The notes under the pieces are model-generated. The model did not search any database. It saw only the letters and a program-made list of their open reading frames with translations, and had not been told where the DNA came from. From the NCBI GenBank assembly GCA_025618425.1, contig CM046838.1, positions 14,532,010-14,596,009 on the forward strand: a stretch of DNA of 64,000 nt. Reading direction: 5' to 3'. A program made the position numbers and the translations under genes. This document shows positions 1-10,200 of the stretch, one piece after another. Position 1 is the first letter of the stretch; each line of letters begins with the position of its first letter. Origin of the DNA: Heliocidaris tuberculata. Taxonomy: Eukaryota; Echinodermata; Echinoidea; Camarodonta; Echinometridae.

Positions 1-245
1 AGAAAGTAAAATTGAGACTTTTCAAACTTTCATAACTTTTTCGTTTTGTAACCGATTTTGATGGAACTTTTTAAATTGCCTCTCTCTATCCTCTCTTTTC
101 ATTAAAATGGATATTTCTCCAGGGTTTCAGTCTTTCATTTTTCTGTTTTTACAAGTTGCACCATCAACTTTTATCAACACACATGTTCTTGAGGTTGTAT
201 AAGTCTACTTGAGGACAGGTTGCAGATGAAAAGTCTTTCTGTTAA

Positions 246-917
246 CTCTTGCAGTGCCGATGTCACGTATATGTGACAGATAGATTTGTCATATTTTCAT
301 TCACCAATTGCTCAACCGCAGGAAAGGTATATGGTGGTCAATGTATATCAAAATTTCGACCATAAATCAAACATTCTAAATATATGATTATAATTATATG
401 CTATCATAGAAATTTTCAGAGAAAATTGCAAATTTTTAAAAAGATATCACCTTATTTCAACATTAAACAATAGTAAACAAATGAGAAACCCAAAAATTGT
501 GGACAAAAAGAAACTCAAATATAATTTTCATTAATTCTTTAATCTTATGCATAAAGTTGGGTAAAGTAATAATGTTTGGTATCAAAAGAAATGGTAATAA
601 ATTTCCTACAAGTTTTGTACACAATACAGTTACATTGTAACTCTGCATAAGTCGACCTTCCATAAGTCGAATAATCGCCTTAGTCGAAGCAATTTTTCAG
701 AACAGAATGAGCAAAACATGTGTTTTTTACCTCTTCTAAGTCGAATTTCGCCTAAGTCGAACAGATTTCTGTGGTCCCAAGAGATTCGACTTAGGCAGAG
801 TTACCTGTATTTTGTGAAATAATAAATGGTTAATGAAGTGCAGACATTTGAAAAGTAAGCATTGATCACGTTTTGGTAAAATTTTGAAGAAAGCTAAACC
901 CCTTGGCACGGTAAGAG
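246..917. mobile_element. piggyBac-like non-autonomous element with TTAA target duplication
   Basis: TTAA sits immediately outside both ends (242-245 and 918-921). The ends are inverted copies: CTCTTGCAGTGCC on the left, and CTCTTACCGTGCC when the right end is read in reverse. TTAA duplication with C/T-rich ends is characteristic of the piggyBac superfamily. No transposase frame is present, so this is a 672-bp non-autonomous derivative. A separate inverted repeat (637-804) is nested inside. A related right-end sequence (GGCACAGTAAGAG) occurs near 42736. Confidence 0.65.
637..804. repeat. Small inverted repeat with TAAGTCGA motifs
   Basis: The arms start GTAACTCTGCATAAGTCGA on the left and end with the near-complement TCGACTTAGGCAGAGTTAC on the right. 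Four or more AAGTCGA copies lie inside. A diverged relative occurs at about 14865-15020. It looks like a miniature inverted-repeat element nested in the larger TTAA element. Confidence 0.5.
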
Positions 918-1291
918 TTAAGTGGATAAATGGTGTAATTTGGTTGCATGTTATTATATACAACAAAATTTTAGCAGTACAGTTTTGAAGACACTTGTGA
1001 GATTAAATGATCATAATTTGATGAAATGCTTAATATGGAGTGATTAAGTATTGTCTCATTTATGAGAGATCTATAAGAGTTAACTTGAGATTACTTTAGG
1101 GTTCACTGTTTTCAAGCTGTCTTTTCACTTATAGAGTTATCCAGAGTTAAATCACTCTCACTACTTTTGTACTTATTTTTTTCACCATTGATGAATGGGG
1201 TTTTGTGACTTCTATGAAATAGCAAGATGTGAACATTTGAGCATGTGCTTTACTCCTCTATTTTGAATTGTCATTTTTTTTTTCCGTATAG

Positions 1292-4200
1292 CAAGGATTG
1301 AAGGACAGATTAGCAGACTTCAAAAAAGACCTAGCATGGCTGGAGAGGTTAGATGTCACCTGTGGTCCAGCAAGGATACCAGGAGAGACAGAGTCTAAAG
1401 AAGATGAAGAAAGCAAGGATGAAGTTCATGATGACTTCAAGAGGGAATTAAGAATGTAAGTCTTGTGAAGACCCAGAATGACACAGGACAGTAATTCTAC
1501 TTGATATGTTAAGTTCAACACCTCATTTTAAGCTTAGTCTAAGGAGGGTATAACGAACAATTCACATCTTGGTTGAAGTTGCTCAGTCAAATGCGACACA
1601 GAGCAAACTTAACTCACTGTGTGGTCAAAATGTACATCGTCGATGGGCTGATAAAACCTCGTATCTCAAATTTTTGTGAAAATGATTTTTTTAAATAAAT
1701 GTGATGTTTAAAGTGTAATTCATCTCCTGATAACCCCAGGAGTTGCATATCTTTAAAAAAATTTTTTTTAAATATCTCTTCAAAAACCTTGTATCTCAAC
1801 TTTTTATTCCACTTTGGTCTAGTGCGCGAACCTCGTAACTCCATTTCCTGCCTTCTAAATTATTTTTAATGCATTTCAACCACTTCATATAATCCAAATT
1901 ATTAACAAACATTGTTTAAGGTTCAAATAAAATTGCCTACTCACATGGTTTCTTGAAATGAAGATTATTTTTTTCATTTTACTAAAATTTTCAGGGTTTG
2001 TGAGATACGAGGTTTTAACAGCCCATGAACATCATGTATGCTTGGTGGATAAAACCTTGTATCTCATTTTTGGGGTGAAATCACCCTTTTGCAGGTTAAA
2101 ATTACTCTTTTTGTTCATGAATGTGAAGTGTAAAGTGTAATTTATCTTCTAATAGTCATAATAGAGCATGGTGAGTTGCATATCCTTATAAAATATCAAA
2201 ATTCATCATTTGTACAAAAACCTCGTATCTCTTTTTATGATTTTTTTTTTTTTTTTTTGGTGCCAAAACCTTGTAACTCATTTTACCCGCTTCATAATCA
2301 TCTACTGCACATTCCAACCACCTCATATTGATTTAATTATCAAACACAGTATTTAGTACAAATAACATAGAATATTCACATATTTTTTTAAAATAAGAAT
2401 GTTTTTTCGCTCTCCTGAAAATTTAGCTTTTTTGAGATACGAGGTTTTATCAGCCCATCGACGACATGTAATTTGAAGACTGGCATCAGTAAATGCTAGG
2501 CCTGAGTCATAACAGGGTTTTTTTTGACCGGTGCCTGCCGGTGATTTTTTGGCGGAGACCGGCAGACCGATGAAATTTCATGAAAAAATATGCGGTGCAA
2601 AAAAATGCATATAATGTGCCGCCCGCATCGGGAAAGTAGCATGTTTTTGATTGTTGAAGAGGGAAAACATGAGAGATCTTAAAAGAACATAATATTTATA
2701 TTACAAGTAGGCTTGAGTCATAACGTTTTTTTTTTTTGACCGGCGCCCGCCGGTGATTTTTTTGGCGGAGACCGGCAGACCCTTGAAATAAAGAAATACC
2801 GGTACATAAAGAAATTCAGTGTTAATGAAAGACTTTGAAAAACCAGTTTAAGAACTAAATTCCCTTATCTATATTAGAACTTTCTCATGATATTAAATTT
2901 CAAACCATAAATCAACCAAGTGGGACTATGGAAATAAGATTACCGAGCAGGATTTCTCAATTTTCTTGCTTGAATTTATCGGCCCATAACATTATGATAT
3001 TGTTGCATTCTGTATTCTTTTATCTGTTTGTTTGCAACTCGTAATTACTCCACTAGAGTTAGCCTGGAGTTAGCGCCATCTCGGGGCAAGAGGCGCAGAA
3101 TTGTACCAGCAGCGCTCACACAGAATTCAACAATAATACAGGCCGATAAATTCAAGCAAGAAAATTGAGAAATCTTGCTCGGTGATCTTATTTCCATAGT
3201 CCCACTTGGTTGATTAAAGGATTGAAATTTAGTATCATGTGAAAGTTTTAATATAGATAAGGAAATTTAGTTCTTAAAACTGGTTAATTTTCAAAGTCTT
3301 TGACACTGTGAATTTCTTATGTATTTCTTTATTTCATCGGTCCGCCGGTGTGCATGAAATTGCACCGGTGACCGGCTGCATCGGTCGGGCGCCGGTGGAC
3401 CGACCGACTCGACTCAGGCCTAGTAAATGCAGGTTTTTGTTTTGGGTTTTGTTTTGAAACTCAATCAGTTGTCAGGGAGATTGGAACTCTGTAATTTCAC
3501 TTGCATGATTTCTGATACTAGGACTCAAACTATTCCCAACTGTTTTAGTTCAGTTCATTTCAGTTAATTTCCACAAAGTGAATGAAAAAAATACGAAACA
3601 ACATGAACCAACATATCAATACAAACTACAAAATAGATCAAAAGAAGCAATGCAAAAAATGTGGGGGGATTAACAGAGGTCAATTGACCTATTAAAGGTC
3701 AATCCTCAGTTCTACTTTGCAGTATGGAAGTCATGTTTATTTATCCAATTTCAGATCCAGTTTATGTTGTGGATGTTGTTCTTCTTCACTTCTTATTGTT
3801 CCTGTACATCTTGCTCTTCTAGCTTCCCCACTGATCTGTTCGGAAATGTACACATCTACTATCAGTACATCCGACCACCTATCTGTTACAGTATGCTATT
3901 ATATCCTATAATTGCCCATAACCGAACATAAAATTATTTCACAAATAGCCTACCATACACCGCCTCCGTCCCCCGGGTTGCCGTATGAAACCCGTCACCC
4001 GCCATGACACTTCCTCCTTCCTGTTCGCACCCTATACGAACAAGACGTTTTTTGTGATTGCTCCCTAAATCCGTCGCCATCCGACGCAGATTACCAACAA
4101 TCAGGCCAGTTCTTTCCATTTTCTATTCTTTTGATTGTTGTTTTAGGCTAGCAATTCGTTTTAGATACTTTGTATCGGCGGAAAAGGGGAAAATCAGGCT

Positions 4201-7200
4201 TTTGTTTCGGCTTTGTGCCGACTTCGTTTGAGTTGCGTTGCTTCACACACACTGTGTGTTGTATGCACCGCGGCTTCGGAGCGTGGCTTGTGCTGGCTCG
4301 ATTCTCCCCTGTTCTGCTTTGCCTACCATTGTACGGCCTTCTGGTCGCTTTTGTTTAGATTTTTCTCCTCTCGTTGGACATTTAGTAGTCCCGGGAGTTA
4401 GTTTTTTAGTGTTTTCCACCGTTTGGTTGAAATTGGAAACATTGAGAAAAATTTTTTGTATGGCAGGCCAAATGCCGCCAGATTTGATTTTTCGCCTATG
4501 GCAAGCCGCCCTGTCCAAAATGCACATCATTTATGTAGACATGGGTTTCTGGGCTGTTTTGGTACATGTTTTAATTTCATGTTCTTTCCTAGGCGTTTGT
4601 AGCGCTCTGCCGTCAATGTAGAGCTATCTTGTTGGCACAGCGCTCTTTAATTCCCGCCCCTTGTCTTGTACACAAATTTCTTTTTTGTTTACAATTGACT
4701 TGGTAATACATATTTTTTGTTTATATATATGTTCTGTGTCTAACTGAGTCCTTTCCCCTTACAGGTATGACTCTTAGATGTCAGGTCTGCCGCCGGGGAT
4801 TGCCGGACTGGGACGTGCACGCGTGTTGTCCACTGCACAGGCGATGCACCCGTCCCGATCCCTGTGCGGTATGCTCCGTTTGGTCTGAGCCTACTTGGGC
4901 TCAGCTAGAGGCTTGGCTAACTTCCCACCCCCCGATCCAGAGGGCTCCTAAAGCCCTGGTCCCTTCCGCGGCCGCCAGGCCGCCGGATTTAGGGCTTCCC
5001 GCCCGGGATCCCCCTGTAGAGGGAGAGCCTTTACCGGCGCTTGCGCCGGAGGGTAGAGGGTCCGGCCCAGCCGACCCTCCCCTTGAGCTCCTCGCCTCCG
5101 GGGGCAGCGAGTCGGAGGAGGAGGAGTGCAGGCCATGGCGCCATGACCGGAGCTCTACCACCCGCTCTCCCCCCGGTCCTATCCAACTGACCCAGGGGTT
5201 AGAGAGCGCCGGGGAGCCGCTCCGAGCGTCCTCGCTCGTGAGAGCCGCCCCCGCCCCGGCCGCTCGCAGCACTGACCGCCTGGTCACTCCTGCTGCTAGA
5301 GCGGCTCCTAGCCATGGCCCTGTCCGCTCCCCCCCCGGCCCGACCGGGCTGCCCGTGGGGTATGAGAGCGGGGGAGTAGCGGCTGCTACTTCTCAGCCGA
5401 CTACCTCCCAGGTCTCCAGGGTTTTGAGCACCCGGACCTCTCGTAGGCCGGTAGCTACCACCCTTGGAGCTCTCCCCGCCCCGCCTAGCCAGGCGGCGCC
5501 GGTCGAGGCTCCCGCCTGGGACTGGCAGCTCTACGAGGCTTCCTCCACCGGCACTCCGCCGGCGGGACAGCCCCAGGGCTCGCCCCGGGCGACTCTTAAG
5601 AGGAAGAAGAAGTCCAGGAAGCGGTCCGCTTCTGCCCCATCGACTTCTCCCTCGGCAAAGAGGACTAAGAAGACGGGTAAGAAGAAGAAGAAGGTGGGCA
5701 AATCTCAGCCTAGCGAGGCCGAGCTCTTCGCTATGATGAGCCGGTTGGCTGAGAACCGCGGCTGGGCGTTTACAGGCCAGTCGGCTGACATGCCTGCAGC
5801 CGCTACTGCCCCCTCCTTACCCGCTACTGCGCCGGAAGGGCCGCTCCCCCGGGCGGGCGCGAGCCGCGCCCCGGCGGCGCTGGGTGCTCCGCCCGGGGAA
5901 GAGACTTTCCCTGCGCGGGCGGATGGTCGCCCGGTGCCTTTGTTTGACCAGACTACGGCCGCCGGTGGCCTAGCCTCGTCTGCAGGCACAGCCCTTACGG
6001 ATGAGTTCCCCCTGCTCCAGGCGGGTACTGCATCCCAGCCTCGGCTCCCCCGCCCTTCCCCGGGCCTGGTGACCCGAGCTTCGGCGGGTTATAGCGTGCC
6101 GCCAGCGGAGGTTCCCCTCCCGCTACCGACGCCTACCCCGCCCATGCCTCTCCTCTCTGAGCTGTATGAGTCTCCTACAGCGACTGAGTCCGAACCCTCT
6201 ACTTCTGGGTGGGATTCGATGTCGGCCTCCTCAGCGGCGCCGTCCCTTGCAGGGACTGAAGCCCCGCCTGGGTTGAGGCATCTCAGTGAGGAGGCGGAGG
6301 CCTTACTTCTTCGATACCTCGAAGAATTCTATACGGTTCGCCCGGACCCGGCGGAACAACAACCCCCGGCGTCCCGGCTGTTCCGAGGGGGAGCCGGGGC
6401 TCAGCCCGGTATCCCCCTCACGGCAGACTTCAAGGAGGAGTACGGGCGTATCGCCCGGGAGCCGCCCCCTAAGAGGGGCCTCGCCGGCCTGCGTCGGGCT
6501 TTTGCTTTTCAGCCCGCGGACATGGCCCGCTACCTCGAGCCCGAGACCCTCTTCCCGGAGCTCCTAGCTCTCGGGGATTATGTAGGCAGGGCCAATCCTC
6601 TCCGCCGTCGCGCCTTTCTTGAAGAAGATATGCGGTGGACGCACTTGTCGGTCCTAGCAAGGTCCTCGATGCGTCTAGCGGCTTATGCCGGGGCGTTAAC
6701 GAACCTGGCTGTACAGGCGGATGACCTCCGGGTCTCCCCCGAGGACCGCCAGCTCTTGGACTCGCTCCTCATGTCCATCTCGGAGCATCTATGGAAGCAG
6801 TCCACGCGTACCGCACTCTTCACTACTCGCCGACGCCGGGACCTGGCCCTCGAGGCCCTCGGGTTCCCGGTGAGGCAAAGGACGCAGCTCACGAGTGGGA
6901 TGCCATTCGAAGGGCCGTTCCTTTTCTCTGGCCAGTTCGCGCCCCGCATCAAGGAGGCGCTAACCCGTTGCCAGCAGGCGCGAGAGTTAGCAGGTCAGCT
7001 GATATCAGTTCAGGCTCGACCTAACTGTCCCCGGGGATCGCCCCACCGGCCACAGGCGTCGGCCCCCCAGCGTGTGACGGTGACTATGCCTCCCCCACAG
7101 ACGACCCGCCGGGCCACAAACCGGGGGCGCCGTAACCGCAGGGGTAGAGGCAAGCAGCGGGGGTCTACCCGCCCGGCCGACAAGGGCCGCGGCGGCTTTT

Positions 7201-10200
7201 GACTCCTTGCCCCGAGCGCTTCAGGGCCCCCCCTCCGGGGTGGGCGGCCGCCTTCAGGCCTTCCAGCTGGCCTGGGCGGCCATAACGGACGACGCCTTCG
7301 TTCTCTCCGTTGTCGGCGGTGGCTTCTCCGTCGAGTTAGCCACCCCCCTGCCCGGAGGCGTCGTCCGTCTTCCATCCCCTCGCATGTCTCCGCTTCTGCG
7401 TCGAGCCATGGCGGCCGAGATCGCCGCCTTGCTTGCGAAGGGGGCGGTGGAAAGGACCCGCGATCATCCGCGGTTATGCCTTTCCCCCATATTCCTTGTC
7501 CCCAAGCGCTCGGGGAAGTTCCGCTTGATTCTAAATCTCAAGAGAATCAACCGACACATCAATACGGAGCACTTCCGTATGGAGACCCTGGCTTCCATAC
7601 TCCCGTGCCTCAAGCCAGGCGATTGGGCAGTATCTATAGATCTGAAGGATGCCTATCATCACGTCCCCATCGCCCCAGCCTCCAGAGATCTGCTGGGCTT
7701 CGCGTTCGGGGGAAACGTGTACCGCTTCCGCGCCCTACCCTTCGGCCTGAAGCCCGCACCACGCCTATTCACCAGGCTTGTATCGTGCGTGGCGGCCTTC
7801 CTCCGGCAGCAAGGCCTGCGGGTCTTTTGCTACCTGGACGACTGGCTGCTGGTAGCCAGCTCCCAGGTCCTGCTCTCCCGCCAGTTGGCTTTTTTGTTGA
7901 GAACAGTGCAAGACCTGGGGTTCCTCGTAAACTGGGAGAAGTCGGAGCTCGTGCCCACGCAGTGCCCGACCTTCCTGGGTGCGGTGATCGATATCCCCCG
8001 GCAACTGGCACGTCCCAGCCCGGATCGGGTATCGACGATTACGGGCGCCGCCCGCCGTCTTCGGCTAAGGCGGCGGGTGCCAGCCAGGACCTGGCTTCAG
8101 TTCCTAGGGTTCCTGGCGAGCTTGGTCGATGTGCTGCCGGACTGCCGGCTGCACATGCGCCCGCTACAGATCCATCTTCTCAAGCACTACCGCCCGTCAC
8201 GGGACCCCCTGACGAGGCCTGTGCCGCTACCTCCGGCCGCCCGCCTTCTCCTCTGGCGGTGGGGCCGCCCGGAGTTTCTGATCAGGGGCAACCCCCTGCA
8301 GCCCCCGCAGCCCTCCATCACAGTGACCACCGATGCCTCCCACATGGGATGGGGCGGACACTGTCAGGGCCTGCATGCATATGGGGACTGGTGCCTCTCG
8401 GCCACCCTCCCACATATCAATGTGCTGGAGTTTCAGGCTGTTGCCTTGTCACTCCTCCACTTTCTGCCGCTGATCCGCGGCCGGGCTGTGTTGATACGCA
8501 CGGACAACATCACCGTTGCAGCATATATCAACAAACAGGGGGGCACCCATTCCACGCGCCTGAACGCCCTAGCGGCGGAGCTGTGGAGGTGGTGCCGACG
8601 CATGGGGGTCTTCCCCGTTGCGTCGTACATTCCGGGCGGGGACAATCTGATCGCAGACTTCTTGTCCCGGGGCCGGGTTCTCCCCTCGGAGTGGACGCTC
8701 CACCCGCAGGTCATGCATCTGCTGGTGCGCCAGCTTCCCCCACTAGATGTGGATCTGTTTGCCTCGGAGTTGAACGCACGGCTGCCGATGTACTGCACGA
8801 GGGTGCAGGACCCGGCAGCCTGGCGGATGGACGCCTTCTCCTTCCCGTGGAAGGGATTCCGGGGTTATGCGTTTCCGCCATTCGCCCTCATTCCCCGCGT
8901 TCTGCGGAAGGTGAGGCAGGACCAAGCAACTCTCCTCCTCATAGCCCCGTGGTGGCCCAAGAGGACGTGGTTCCTCGAGTTGACGGGCCTGCTGGTGGGG
9001 AATCCGAGGCTCCTTCCCGCTCGTCCGGACCTGATCTCCCAGCCAGTGTCGGGGACTCTGCACCCCCGACCGGCCACGCTCCACCTGACTGCCTGGCCAT
9101 TGTCAGGGAATCTGGAGCTCAGGCGGGCCTTTCAGAGCGGGCTGCGACCTTCGTCGCTCGCAGCCGACGGGAGTCCACCCGGGAATCTTATAATTCCCGT
9201 TTGGCTGGATACTTTAGCTGGTGCGAATCACACGGGGTGGATCCCCGTTCTGCACCTCTAAGGGATGTCGCAGACTTTCTGATTTCCCTTTTCGATAAGG
9301 GCCTGACTGTCTCGACCATCCGTGGCTACCGTTCGGCAATTGCCGTTATCCACGCTGGGTTCGCGGATGGGGCCAGTGTCTCTACTGCCCCCTCCCTGAC
9401 CGGCCTGGTCCGCGCTTTTTTCCTGGAGCGCCCCCTGACTAGGAGATTGCTCCCGTCGTGGAGTCTCCCTCGGGTGCTGGAGGCCCTTGCCAGGGCGCCT
9501 TTTGAGCCCCTCGCTGAGGCCTCGCTTAGAGATGTAACCATTAAAGCGGTCTTCCTCTTGGCGATTGCCTCCGGCCAGCGTCGCAGTGCCTTGCACGCAC
9601 TGTCGGCGGCGCCGGGGCATGTCCGTTGGGAACGCGCGGGGGTGCGCCTCATTCCCAACCCGTCCTATGTGGCGAAGAACCAGACTGCCAGCTCCCAACC
9701 GGTTGAGATTTTTATCCAACCGCTGTCCACCCTCTCGTCGGTGACGGAGGATAAAGTCTGGTGTCCGGTGCGCGCTCTCAAGTATTATTGGGCGCGCACT
9801 AAGGAACGCCGTTCTGGTGATCAGCTTTTCGTGATTACGAAAGAGCCTTTTTCACCGGCTTCGAGAGATACTATCTCGAAGTGGATCGTTGCCGCCATTC
9901 GTGCGGCCGGCCCCGATGCTCTCTCGCCTGGCGTGTCGCCCCGTGCACACGATGCCAGGGGGATCAGCGCATCTTGGGCTCTGTTCAACGGCGTGTCCGT
10001 AGAGGAGATTCAGAAGGCAGCTTATTGGCGCTCCCCGAATTCCTTCATCTCCTTTTATCTCCGGGACATCCCCGCCGCAGTACCCTCGTTTTCTCGAGCA
10101 GCGCTACTGTCGGCATCTCAGTCCCGCTAATACACCGCTCCTTCACCGCTAGACGCAGCCAAGCCTCCCGCTGAGTCCGTGTCGGTCTAGCATACTGTAA

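Larger units (their letters stand above)
1..1291. other. Non-coding flank, probably an EBP2 intron
   Basis: There is no convincing coding sequence here. The first recognisable EBP2 exon starts at 1292 behind a pyrimidine-rich acceptor, so this stretch is most likely intron; the missing N-terminal exon(s) must lie further left. The only structured content is a TTAA-flanked inverted-repeat element (246-917) with a smaller repeat nested inside it. The rest is AT-rich and unremarkable. Confidence 0.6.

Noticed and set aside
4901..5287. Antisense open frames over the DIRS ORF1
   Set aside because: They arise from the GC-rich sequence opposite a clear coding frame and have no recognisable motif.
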